Shown piece after piece: positions 49,451 to 63,900 of a DNA stretch of 64,000 nucleotides. The notes beneath the pieces were generated by a model. That model saw only the letters and a program-made list of their open reading frames with translations, was not told the DNA's origin and did not search any database. Source of the DNA: Opeltia flavorubescens (Eukaryota; Ascomycota; Lecanoromycetes; Teloschistales; Teloschistaceae); contig KE546975.1 of NCBI GenBank assembly GCA_000442125.1, positions 1,612,001-1,676,000 on the forward strand, in the 5' to 3' direction. Position numbers and translations under genes: made by a program. Position 1 is the first letter of the stretch, and each line of letters begins with the position of its first letter.

Positions 49451-52400
49451 CTATCGCTATTAATAATCTCCCCTACTATAAATTTATAATATTTTAGATA
49501 TTCTAGTTTAAACTAGATTATTATCGAATCTAATTTAATACCTATTTAGTAGTTTTTTATAATTATTTTTAGAAATTCTATAAAGCGTTTAAATATTATT
49601 CTTTTTTTAAAAACCGGACGCTAGATTATTTCTTCTCTAAACCGTAATATATTCTAACTATTAGACGCGTCGATTAGTATAATAATAATTTTTAGTAGTT
49701 TATTAGGCAGGAAATCCTTTAAGTTAGTATATAAGTTAATTGAAACTAAATATAACGGGTTAATAGAACGGTAGTATATATATCTATCTATTTTTTTACT
49801 TAAAGCTATCGCTAGTAGTATAAATATTATTTTTCCGCCTGTATTTTTTAAAACTTTTAAATTTTTAGTCTGTATAATTAATCGGGACGCTTTTTTACTT
49901 TAATAATTCTAATTTTTAGTCTTTTCCTTTATTATTCTATATAATATCTCCTTTATATATATTAAGAAAAAATACCGCTATTATATATCTAAGGATAAGG
50001 TCGTTTAATCGATTTTTCTAATTATATACTATTTTATAAATCGTTTTATTTTATTATTTTCTTTTTTAAATTTTTTATAGCTCGATTTATAATTAGCTCT
50101 AAATTTAGCTAAAATATAGTATTTAAAAGCTTTATTAAAGGTTATACCGCTAATTTTATAGACTTTATATTTATTATAGCTAGCTTATATCTATTATATA
50201 TATTCTAGCTCTTTTTTTTTTATAATAATCAATTTTTCTCGCGGTAAACTATCGATTCTATTCTAATAGTTAATAGCGGCCTATATAAAGTTTACTATCG
50301 TTTAGTAAATCTATAATCGCCCGATTTTTAGAATAATTTTATTTTTTAATATATATAGGTTTCCTTTATAAAGTTAAATTAATTATAATTTTATAATAAT
50401 ATCTCCAAGTAGCCTTTAATAAATAGTTCTAGATCCCGGGTTTATAAAAAGGAAGGTACTATTATTAGTTTACTTAGATAATCTAGTTTAAAACGGCGTT
50501 TTAAAACTTTATAGTTTAAAAAAAATAAAAGGTAGCTATTAAAAAAAATCGCTAAACTACCTACTACCAGAGTTATTTAATTAGTATTTATATCGAGGTT
50601 CCTATTATAATAAATTAGCTAAAGAAGTACCGTTAAATAGTATAGTTTTATCCAGCTAGCTGATTTTATTTTTATCCGCGTTTAATTAAAAATATATATT
50701 ATTTAATATAAATTCTAGAAATTCGATAAAAAATCTTTTATATTTTTTCGACTTTTTTACTTTTAAACTATTAATTATACTTTTTACTATTTTGAATTCT
50801 ACGTTATTTTTTTCGCTGATTTAAATTAATAAAATATTAAATTCGTTTTTAAAATCGTATATAAAAGCTTTAAAAATTTCTCGACGTTTTTTTAATATTT
50901 TTTTTTCTATTTAAAGCGCGGAATAGAATTTAATTAATATTATTAATATTTATTCAATTATTATTTAATATAAATATTTTTAGTTCGAAAGTATAAATAT
51001 ATTTTATATAATAGTAATATCGTGTAGAAGAGTTTATATATAATATAATAAAAGTTAATTAGTATTATATCTTTATTATATTAAATATTAAAGGCTAGAT
51101 AAATATTAATCTTATTTTAAAGCTACCGCTGGTAATTAGTTATATATTTGAATATATAGCTAGTATTTAGACTAATAAACCCTTTATAGTATATTATCTC
51201 CGCCGGTAATTTTATTATTAAAAGAAATTACGAATTTTATTTTATCTATAAATTACGGGCTAGGAAATAATAAACTTAATAGCTAATTTTATTGGTTTAT
51301 ACTAGTAGCTAATAATTAGGCCCGGTAAAACGAATATAATAGTATTTAATTAGAAGCTGATAATTTATTAGTTTAAAGTTTAAAGTTTATTTATTTTTTA
51401 ATTTCTATTCCGATTATTTTAGATAAAATAATCTACTATCTATTTATTAAATATCTTTTAGGTTAAAAAAATAATAAATACCAATAATAGATTTATTAGA
51501 TTAATAATCGCTAGGTTAAATAAAATAAAAATATTAGTAATCGCTATAAATTTAATATTATAATAGGGCGCTATTAGTAATTTATAGTATTATTAGTAAA
51601 TTTAAAAATAAAATCTAATTATTAGATTTTACTTTTATTTTTTTTATATCGAATACTAAAATTAAATTAATTTTTATTATTAATTAAATTATTTAATTTA
51701 TTAAATTATAAATATCGAGTTTATTTTTTAAAATTAAAATCTAGTAATTAATTTTACCGGAAATCTAGAGTTTAAATTTCTATATTCGGGAATAATTATA
51801 GTCGTATATAATATATAAGAATATAATAATAAGTAGTTTTTATAGTTTTTAAACTATCGAATTATTATATACTAGCTTTATTTTAATAATCTTAGTATAA
51901 TTTGGTATAGCTATTATTATATTATTTTTATAGTTTTTTTAAAATTAAACTTTTATTTTATACATTTTTTTATTTTTATTAAACCGGATACTCTATTTAA
52001 GCCGTTTTTATATTTTTTATAAGCTCGTTAATCGATTTATTACTCCTTTTTTCGCCTATTATAATATTATTATTATCCGCTTTAATAATTTTTAAAAGCT
52101 TTTTAATCTTTTAAATAACTAATTTATATAGATTATTTATATTTTTAGAATTCTAATTAATTGTTTTTAGATTTATAAATAGTTACAGCTTAAATAAACG
52201 TATATATATAATTAGTATTTATATCTACTTTTTTAAAATATTAAGGATTTGTATAATATTTAAATTTTATTAAATTTATAAAAATATTATATATTTAAAT
52301 TTTTCGATTTTAATATTTTTTAAACTAATTATATATAAATACGTTTAATATTTAATAACCTCTACTTTAAAATAGAAAATCTATTTAAAAGCGTTAAAGC

Positions 52401-55400
52401 GCGATTTAATATTAGTAAATAGGATTAGTATAAAAGTTCCCGTTTATATTTAAAGCGACTTTATATTTTTTATTTAAACGATTTTTTTATCTATTTTTAT
52501 ATTTATATTTAATATCGCCGTATTATTTAAATAGATATTTTTTATTATAAATTCCTTTTTTAAATTAATTAAAATATATACTTTTATTATATAGCGCTAT
52601 TAACTGCTTTTTTTTTTAAAATATAGCTTTTTTAATTAGGCTTTTAATAGCGCTAAATTCTTTATTATAATTAAATTCCTATTTTTTAATAATTTTTTTA
52701 TTTTATTAAATTATTCGTTGAATTAAATCTATACGATATAATATAAAATTTTAATAAAAAAATAATCGCTTTTTTATTATTTTAAAATAATATTATAGTT
52801 GTAAAATATATTAATTACAGTTTTATTTTTAGAAATATTTTTATTAATAGCGGTTAATATTTTTAAATTTTTATAACGGCGTTAATATTGGTATAAATTA
52901 TTAAAAATAATATCCCCGATCGCTATAAAGATTAATTTAAAGATTAGAGGTATAATTATTTTTTTAATGGCGTTTATTTTTTTATTCGCTTAATACGCTT
53001 ATATATATATAATTTAACCGCTTATTCTCCTTTTAATTATAGATTCTAATATAGGATTTAGAATTATATAATTATCGGGGTTAAATTTAGCGATATTAAG
53101 CGTCGATATTTTTTTCGCCGCCGCTATAATAGGTATTTTAAAAGAACTTTAACGTTTTAAATTAGCTATTATATCCTTTTTTATACTTGAATATAAAAGA
53201 ATAGATTTATCTAGATAGCCGGTAAAATTTAATTTTTTTTTAGTAATTAAATTCCTATAATATTAAATACCGCTCGAGTATTAATTCCGAAACTATTTAA
53301 ATAAAGGCTATTTTCTTCGCTATTTTTATAAATATTCTTAGCTTTTAGACTTTTAGAATTGAAATTATTATCTTTATCGTTATTTTATAAAGTACAATTT
53401 GTATTATCCTTTATTTATTTAATATTAATTTAGGTTTAGAAAAACTTTTAAATTATAATAATATTATAATTTTATTTAATATAGTTTTTTTTATATTATT
53501 AATAAATTTTTTTTATTATCGCGGCTAATAGTTTATAGCGTTTTTTATAGATAATCGAATCTAATTTTTTATATATATACTAATTAGCGAGCCGACGGAA
53601 TATTTTTTAAATATAATAAGCCGATATTTTTTATAGAAATAAGATTAAAGTATATATTTTAGCCGTAAAATTATTATAGAATTATAGAGTTATAATAAAA
53701 TTATTAAAGTTTTTTAATATCAAATATTCTATATTTCTATAATTTATTTAATAAATTTAAATTAAAAATTAAACTTTTAATTAAATACTTTAAATTAAAA
53801 TATACTATAATATATAGAATAATTCTATATATATTTTTTACCGCTGTTTTTAATCGCGAGTAATATTATTATTACTATTTATATATTAATAATCTAGAAT
53901 TTTATTTATTTCGATAGTTTATAAAATTAGAATTCGATATAATATAACTATAAAAGTAAAATAAATAAAAAATACTAGTTAGTAATAAAAAATTAAAAGA
54001 ATAGTAGAGAAGAAAAAAAAAAAAATAAAATAATAGTAGTTTATTTATAAAGCGATTATAGTAATAAATAGCTTTTATATTATTAATAAACTAGAAATTA
54101 ATATTAAAATATAATAATCTAAATATAAAACCTTTTTTTTTTTTTAGATAATATATATTATATCTATTTCTATATAAGTTTATTATTTTAATATTTATAT
54201 AAAAGGAATATTAAAAAAAGCGGGTATTTATATATATAGCAAGTATCTTTTATATAATCTATATATATATAGTATAGCTATATTTATAATATTTATCTAT
54301 TATAATTAGGGTAATATAACGGCTGTAATCGATTTATAAATATTATCTAATTTTATAATATTTAATATCGCTATTTATTATTCTAAAATTCTATTTTTAG
54401 AAATAAATACCGACTATTGGAGTTTATTAACCTTTTTTTTTTTTTTTTCCTTTATTTTTTTTTAAAATTTCTATTTTTTTAAAATTTATAATAGTAGGTA
54501 ATATTTAAATAATAATTTCTATATAGAATTTTTATATAGTTCTACCTTTATATATATATCTATAAAAGTATTAGAGTATCTAAATAAAGAATCGGTTTTT
54601 AATTTTTTACTTTATTAGTAAAAATATCGGTTTTATAAAATATAAATAATTTTTTTAAAAAAAAATAAGCTTGTAATTAGATATAATAGAAAAATCTAAA
54701 AGATATTTTTATTTAAATATATTTTATTTTATTTATTCTATATTTAATTCCTTTATATATAGACTTTTATAAAGTATAAAAGTTTAAAGTTAACTAAATA
54801 ATAGATTTTAATAGTATAGCGTTATTATTTATATAATAAAATTTAAAAGTTTCCGATTAAATAATAAAATAAAAGTTATAAGGTTTTTATTCAACTCCTC
54901 TTTTAATATTATAAGCCTTTATATTCGCTTTTTTTTTTTTATTTATAGAATAGTAAATAATAATAAGTCTATTTAGTAATTTTTAAATAAATAATTCGCG
55001 GTAGCTATATTATACTATTAGCGGCGTTAATTAAAATAGAAGTATTCTTTTATAATTAGTATTATAATATTTATAATCTTTTATTAATTAAACCTAATTA
55101 TATTTAATTCTAAAACGCGTTTTATACCGCCGGTAAATTTATTTAATTAGAATTAGGATATTTTATATAAATTTTATAATAGTTTTTACTAAAATTAAAA
55201 TAATAATAAAATAAATATAAATACTCTAATTATTAAATATTATAATCTTTATACGCGGGGCCTTTAGATTTTTTAATACGAGCCCGTTTTTTATATAATT
55301 AACGGATTTTATTTCTATTTTCCTTGTTTCTTTTTCTATTATATTTATATCGACTTTATTTAATAAATAGAGCTAGTTTTATAATTTTTCTTTACAACCG

Positions 55401-57813
55401 TAAACTAGTCTCTTATTATAATACCTGGTAATAAAAATAATAATTGTTTTTTAGAATTATTAGTAGTAGTTTCGCGATATTATAATTTCTTTATATTATA
55501 TTATAATTAGCTTCTTTTAAATAAATAAATTCCCGTTTTTCTAGATATATAATATTATTGTAGATAGATTTTATTTATAATATAATTTTTTAATATTAGC
55601 GATTAGAAAGTATATAGCTAAAAATAGCTCGATAGCTATCTCGGGATATTAACTATATTTATTCGTCGACGGATTCGTTAATTATTAGATTTTTTTTCGT
55701 TTTATAATATAATTAAAGCGGTATTTAAATAATTAAAATCTATTAATTATATAATTATATAAAAATATTATTATTTAAATTGCGGTAAAATATATATTAA
55801 AAAAGATATTTTTAAATATTAATAATAATTCGATTTATAGCTTTTTAAATATATTAATATCTATATAGAGATTAAAATAAAAGAAGCGTTTATAAATTAT
55901 TTTACTTTATATATCCAGCCTAGCGAACTATTTATTCTCTATTTATTTTATAAAATACTATTCGGTAAAATATTTATTATTATTAATCGTCCCCTACTAA
56001 TTTTAATTCTTTATTCCGAATAAAAATAATTTTTTTTTTATTAAGGCGAGGGTTTTTAAACGTTAAACCGGCCGTTTTTATATATATTAAACGTTTTCGG
56101 CTATAATATCCTACTTTTCTTCTAGTATTATAAAAATAGGTAATAGATTATCTATTATTATTTTATCGGGATATATTTTAATTTAATAAATTATTTTATT
56201 ACGGGTTTAATTTATTTTAATTATTAAACGATTTTATAGTATAATAGTTTTAAATTCTATAAATTTAAGCGGTAATCTTTTAATAATTTTTTAATTATTA
56301 GAATCTATTATAACTTTAGCGCTTTATATTATCTACGTATATTTTAGAATCGTTTTTTTTTTTTTTTTTTTAAAAATTTATAAACCCGTTTTTTTTCTTT
56401 TATAAAGTAATAAATAGAGAGGAACTATTATATAATAGAATAGTATTTAGAAGGAATAAAAATTTATTATAAAGACGGATTTGTTAACTTTAAAGTATAA
56501 TTATAAGAATTTAAAAGTTTTCGACTTTCTATTATTAAAACTTTCCTACTGTACTACTATATTCAAAACTTATTTAATTAAAAAACTTCCGGTTATAAAT
56601 TTTTATAAATAGTTCTTTTTTTTAATCTAAATCTATTTTTAATTATTTTATCTATATCCTTTATTAATTATACACGTTATAGATTTTATCCTATTTTAAT
56701 ATTCGTTTTCGTTCGAAAGATTATAGGTAATTAATATTATTAAAAGTAGGTAAACTAATTATATATTATTAAAAATATTAGTATAGCTTATTATAATATC
56801 TATTATTAATTTAATTATACTAAAGTAATTTCTATTAATTTAATTAAAAAAAAAAACGTTATTTATTAATATTTTCCTTCTTTAACTTTTTTTTTATTTT
56901 ATATTTTAATTTATTTTCTTTTTTATTTTACTATTCTCTTCCTATTTATTATTTTTATTCTATTTTTTTCCCTTTATCTTTTATACCCCGTTGAAAGAAA
57001 AGAGTTTTTATTAATTTTAAAAAATATCGCTAATTCGATACTAGATAAAAGTAAATTTATTACGCGAATTATATTATATATTGTAAAATATAATATAACT
57101 TTAATATATCTAACCCGGCTATTACTACTTTTATAAAAAATGCCCCGGATATACTACAACCGCTGGTATTAGTACTATTAGAAGATATATTAGTTTAGAA
57201 TATTTAAATACTTAATATTATAATTTAAAAATAAAATAAAATAATTTTATTTAACTTTTAAAATTTAAAATCTATTCGACCCTTTTATTTATCTTTAATC
57301 TTCTATTAGAATAATTATAAGCGTTTTTATTATTATTACTTAATAATATTAAATTAATATCTACCCCCTTTTTATACCGCTTTACTATATTATTAACTAA
57401 TAATATTTATTAAAAGTAATTTAATTATTAGACGATATACTAATTTTTATAAATATATTTTAAATATTTAAAGAGCTTTTTACGCCTATTATAATTTTTT
57501 TTTTTTATAATAATTGTCCGTAAGTTTAAATTAAATAATTATAATTTTATTTTCTAATTCCCTTTAATTTAAAATTAAAAACGAGGAATTTAATATTATA
57601 AATAATACTATAATCTATTTTATAATTTTTACTACCCCGGGTTATTCCCGGTTCTAAGTATAGACTAGATATATTCTTTCTGGTCTTTTAAGTCTGTTTA
57701 TTTTAACGCGAGCTAGTAGCTAGGCCTCGCGAGTAAAAAATCCCTCGCTAGCCTCTTCTATACGTAGTCGAAACCCCTATACCGATTTTTTTCCCTTAGT
57801 TATTAACGATCTA
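49451..57813. repeat. RIP-mutated repeat DNA, unassigned
   Basis: About 8.4 kb without genes, mostly T-rich on the plus strand. The perfect palindrome AAAATCTAATTATTAGATTTT lies at 51,610-51,630. A less AT-biased patch with short palindromes (CCCGGGTTATTCCCGG; CTCGCGAG) spans about 57,640-57,780. No conserved domain could be read. Confidence 0.45.
51610..51630. repeat. Perfect 21-bp palindrome, second copy
   Basis: Same palindrome, built on CTAATTATTAG, as at 36,664-36,684. It lies about 2.65 kb right of the related palindrome at 48,958, the same spacing as the ends of elements A and B. Confidence 0.6.
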
Positions 57814-57921
57814 GATAATAATAATAAAAAAGATAGTAATAATAAAGAAAATAGTATTAATAAAAAAGATAATAATAATAAAGAAGATAGTAATAATAAA
57901 AAAAATAGTAATAATAAAAAA
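57814..57921 (+). repeat. 18-bp tandem repeat, six units (fossil coding repeat)
   Basis: Six perfect-length units of GATAGTAATAATAAAGAA type at 57,814, 57,832, 57,850, 57,868, 57,886 and 57,904. The period keeps a reading frame; on the plus strand it gives an Asp/Asn/Ser/Lys-rich six-residue repeat. Confidence 0.75.
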
Positions 57922-60900
57922 AAAATAGCTTTTTTTTCTATATATAATTTTTTCTATTACCTTCGAGTTATTATTAATAGTAAAGTCTATATTATTAAAA
58001 GTAATAGGGCCGTTCTTTTTTTTTTTATAAAAAAAAAGGAGTTTAAATAAAAATATAGGCTTAATAAGTTTTAAATAATTAAAAAGAATTTTAATAATAA
58101 TAATAAGTTTTTTAATAGCGATATTAAAAAATTTAAAAATAATAATAAAAAATTAAAAGAGGGGGAATAGAAAAAATAGGAAGTATAAAAAGCGTAGGAA
58201 ATATAAAAAAAATAAAAAAAGTAAAAAAAGTAAAAAAAATAGAAAAAATAGAAAAAACCTATAAATTAATATTTAAAAAAGGATATAAAGTTTATAATTT
58301 TATTATAATATTAAAATCTACGTATATAGTATATTCTAGATTCCTTTTTTAATTTTTAGAGGTATTATATTTTAAATAATAGATTTATATAAAAAATAAA
58401 AGCTATCTACTATTATAATAAATTTATTCCTATATTTATTATTTTTATCTAATTTAATCTTTTCTAGAATAATCGATATATTCTAACAATAACCTCTTAA
58501 CTTTAATTTAAAAGTGAAATTCTATTAATCCGTTATTTTATTAGGATAAATCGGAATAATAGCGGTTTCTCTCTTTTTTATTTATAAAAGAACTTTAAAA
58601 ATATAAAAATATATATAATAACTTTTATAAAGTATATTAAAAAGAATTACTAGTCGGGTAAAAAATACTACCCGCTTTAAACTATATCTAGTCTAAAATA
58701 AAGTACTTTTATTATATATCTAAAATAAATATTTAAATTTAATAGTAATAAAATATCGATAGCTTTATCGCTTATATTATTATTTTAGTTATTTATAGGT
58801 CCACTTTTATATTTAGCTATATCCCGCCCTATTTAGGAACTATTATATAAAACTAAAAAATTAAGATTAGAGATTTAGAATTAAATTTATATATATAATT
58901 CCGTATCGGATATAGTATCGGAAATAAAAGCGAGAAATATTTTACACACGTTTTTTTTCTTAAACTACTAGTATTAAAAGGGATTATATATATATTATAA
59001 AAGAAGTTAAAAAAAAGCCGCTGCTATTTTACTAAAAAATAGTAAATACTATAAATTAATTAAATTATTCGCCCCGTTTTAAATATTATTTATAATAATA
59101 AAGTCTTATAATACTATCCTATTTTCTATATAAATACCCGCGGTAAAGCTAATACAAGCGAGAAAAAACTAATAGATATTTTTTACTCTATTCCGGTTTA
59201 TTACTTTATATTATTCTAGTAAAAGGTTACGCGTTTTATTAAAATAATACCGGGCTATAAATAACCGATTTCAATTATTATTAGCTATAATCTAAAATTT
59301 AAGCTCGAAATATATAATAACTATTTAGCTATTATATATAAAGATTTCCTTTATTATTTAAACGAGCTTTTTAATATATTAGAATATATTTTACCTTTAT
59401 ATAAAATATATATAGATTTTAGCTTTAATAAATAATTTATTAGCGATAAATTATATAGTATTATTTTATTAAATAAAATATATTATCTGGATAATTAAAA
59501 GGAGATTTTTATTTATTCTACTTCGTCCGCTAAATATACCCGCGTGAATTTCTTCCCGTTTTAATTAATACGAGATACAGTTTTTATATTCGTATATTTA
59601 GATAAGTAAAATAACCTTTAAATATATAACGAGTTAATAAATAGTAAATTATATAATATTATTTTTAACGCTTTCGCCTTCCCGGTTAAAAACGGTTTTC
59701 TAATTAGTAAAAATTACTATAAAGCCTTAAGCTATAATTAAAACGAAATTAATTATTAGTAGAAAATCTATATTAAAAGTTTAAATACCTTTTATAATTC
59801 TAATAGCGAGTATAAATTATTTCGGGCTCGGGATAGATTACGTATACTAAATAGGTTAATATTAAAGAAGTAGTATTAGGTTTCGGCTATAATCTACAAC
59901 TTTTAAAAATTAATTATTAAAATTCTATAAAACTTTATAGTATACTAAAAATATTATATTAATTTTACAGCGTTTATTAACCTTTTACTAAAAATTTAAA
60001 ATAAACTCGCCGGCCTATAATTTTTATACTCTACCGCGTTTATAAAAAGCCCGATATTATTAACTAATAACTTCCGTTATATTAACACCCTTAATACTAA
60101 TCCTAATAGTATAATCTTTAGCGTCTATTATTACTTTTAGATTTTCGATACTATAAAGGTAATAAAATTTATAGGTATTTAGTTTAATTAATAACTCCTT
60201 TTTTTAAAAACTCTAATTATTTAAATAAAAGCTGCTTTAGAATTAAAAATCGCTTTTCCCGAATAATAAAACCTTAATAGTATAGCCGTTTTTATTTTTA
60301 TATATTTTATCCGCTTTACCTTCGAAGAAATTAAGTTTATTTAATTTCCTATTTTATAACTACTCTAATAGAAGCTATAATAACGAATATAAGCTAGATT
60401 CAAAAGCGAACCGCATTATAAACTCGGATACCGAGTTATTTAATAGTCTATTAAAATGGTTTTACTTCCTTATAATAAATTTTTTTAAAAAGGTCTTTTT
60501 TATATAAAGCCCGATACCCTTTATATTTTCTATTTTATTAATATCTTTTAATAATAGTTTAAAATCCGCCGCGATATTATTAAATATTTTATTTATTATA
60601 ATTATATTCTCGTTTAATTATAAATCGATTTTTTTAAAACTAAGAATACCTTTTTAATACCCGGCTTTAAAAAATATAATTTCGCTATCTTTAAAATCCT
60701 AGAAAATACTACCGAAATAATAATTTATATTTATATTTAATATATATAGGAAATCCTTACGAATCGCGTTATATAATATTTTCCTCGCGAGAAAACTATA
60801 AAAAAGCGTCGACTATTTCTATACTCTATTTTTAAATTGTAAAAATATAATTTAAAGGGGCTTTTTTATAAAGTTATTAAAAAGGTCGTTAGCTTTAAAC

Positions 60901-63900
60901 TATATATTATAACCTTTTATCTAGTAATTTCGAGTTTAAATTTTAACCGAGGCTATTACTTTAATAATTACTATTTTAATAGACTTTAACTAGATTATAT
61001 AAAAGTTTTATTTTATATTTTTAACCGCGAGAATAATAAAAAGTTATATATTTAAAAATAATAACTTTATCGCTAGTTTATTTAATATATTTTTACTTTT
61101 ATTAAAAAAACTATTAATAGTTATCGAGCGGGCCTATAATTAAATACCTTTATTAAAGTCGTATCCCGCAAGCTACTAATTATTTTTATATATAATAATA
61201 CTAATATTAGTATAAAATATCCCAATTATATTAAATAGAAAATTTTTACGCGAGTTTATAATAAAAGTATATAATTTATTTTTACTTATACTAAATAATT
61301 TATATCGGCAATTTCTAATATTATATATTCGGAGACCGTTATACGTTATATTCGAATAGAAAATAATATAAAAGAAAAAATTAAAAAACTTTGAAAATTA
61401 TATAAAAACTATAATAAAGCCCGGTAAATCCTATATAAACTTATTCGAAATAATATCCTAAATATAGATACCGGCAACAAATATTTTTATATTTTTATAT
61501 TTAACTATATACAACTCGATAATAATTTAATTAAAACGAAAAAGTTTTTAAATAAATATAATATCGATTCTATAAAAGGGTCTATTAATAATAATATACC
61601 TACTAATACTACGGATACCCCCTTTTATAGCAGCGATTATAGGTTCTAAAAAGAAGATAATAATAATAAAACAGATGGTTAGTTTATTACTAGCGTAGAT
61701 AATAAAAAGTATATATATATAAAATTAATAATAAATTTAAAACTTCGATATATATTTTAATTAAAAAAGTCGGTAAAATCGATACATATTCCCCCCCGTT
61801 AATTTAAGCTAAAAATCTTTAGAATAAAATATAATATTTCGCTAAATAATCGATTGGAGTCTAAAAAATAGATTTCTTATTATTTATAGCTAATAACGAT
61901 AATAAAAAAATAATAAATAAAAAATAGTAAAGCCCGCGGATATTATTAAATAATAATATTAGTAGAGTTTTAATAAATTTAATAGTAAAATATAATAAAA
62001 TAAGAGTTTTATTAAATAATAACTGGAGTAAATAAAAAAGCCCTATAAAAATAAAAGGAAAATACGAGGATATAAATATTAATAAAAAGCGGATAGTTTT
62101 TATAATAAAAGATAGAATAAAAATATCGACAGGTAATAATTTTAAAAAAATGAAAATATTATAAAAGAATATAATCTTTAAAGAATAAAATTTTTTTAAA
62201 AAAATAAAACAACTATTTATAAGTAAAATCTAGAGGATATTATTAATTAATAATATTTATAGCTATTAAAAGTTCTATTTATAAAGGATAGAATTTATAA
62301 ATAAATAATAATATAAATAAACTATTTCTTTTATTTTACCCTTTTTATTTTATTTATTATTTTATTTTACTATTTTTTTCTTTTTATACTAACGCTACTA
62401 TACCTCTATATATTAGAATATTAGAATATATATTAAGATTTACTTTCGGTTTTTTATAATTAATAATTACGTTTAAAAATTCTAGATAGAAATTAAATTT
62501 AAAAACTAATTTAAATTATTTCGATATATATACTATTATATTTAATAATCGCCGATATTATTATTAAATAACTTCGTAGCCGTTTATAATAATATTTTAC
62601 TTAATAATTATTTCTTAAAGTCGCGAACTTTATTATTTTTAATCTTATTTAATTTAATTTTAGTATTATTTTATTTAAATTTTATTTTAAGCGAAATATA
62701 TTAATTTTTTTTATTTTTTTAATTTTAACTTTACTCTAACCTTTATTTTACCGCGGTATTTATTAGCTAAAGTAAATATTTCCTTTTAACCTATTTATTA
62801 TTTATTTAAACCTTATTTTTTCTATTTACTATCTTTTTTAAATAAATATTATATATTATAGTATTTATTAACGCGATTATCTATTAATTCGAGGGTATAT
62901 AAACTTCTTTTTCTACTTTTACTCCTTCCCTTTTATATCTACCGATTCTTATATCTACTCGTATATTAATATCTACGTTAGAATCTTCCGTTTTCTCTAT
63001 ATATTCTATATATTTTTCTTTTTTTTTTTTTATACTATTAATCTAATTCTACTATATACTATATTTATTACTAGCTAGTCTATAGATTTATAGTAGCTTA
63101 ATATCCAGGTTCTTTAATAATTTAATATTTAATTTTATCGGCCTTCTAAAAGTCTTTTTCGCTCTAATTATATCCGACTGATTATTTTATTATTATAGCG
63201 TATTAGCTATTAATTTTATAAATTCTAATATTACTAATAATATTTTATATTTCTTGAATAATTTAAGTAAATAGCTACCCCTTAATTACGATATTATTAC
63301 CTAATAATATCGCGTTAATAGAAATTTTTTATCCTTATTAAATTCGTTAAAAAATATATCCGTTACTATTATTATATTATTTACCTAGCTTACTATATTA
63401 ATATTAGGCTAAACTTTATATATACGCTACGGTAAATACGCTACCTTCCTTATTATATTATTACCTAATAAAATCGGCCTATTAGAATAGCGGTACTACT
63501 TTTAATACTAACTAGAACTTTTATTTTTAATATTATCTATTCGAATAAGTTTAATAGCTAATTAATCGGAATATATTTTAATCGAATTTAAAAATATAAA
63601 TAAGGCGATTAAAAAAAATACCCCCGTCTTCTATTTATATACAGTAACCTCCGGCGGTAATAAAAATAATAAAATAAGCGAAGCGCGTTATATCCTCGCC
63701 GGGCTCTATTATTATATATATACTTATTTCCACCCTAAATTTAATTAAGTTATAGTTATTTTATCGAATACAATTAAAAATACTTATAATTAGTTTAAAA
63801 ATAACAACTATAGCGGTTTTTTATATTTTAAAATAATAGGATCCGATATACCGGGTCCGATATATTTAATAAAATTCCTTATATTTATTTATTTTTATAG

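Noticed and set aside
57640-57790. GC-richer patch with small palindromes (CCCGGG, CTCGCGAG)
   Set aside because: Palindromes are short and of mixed type; not enough to claim an origin, promoter or element end.
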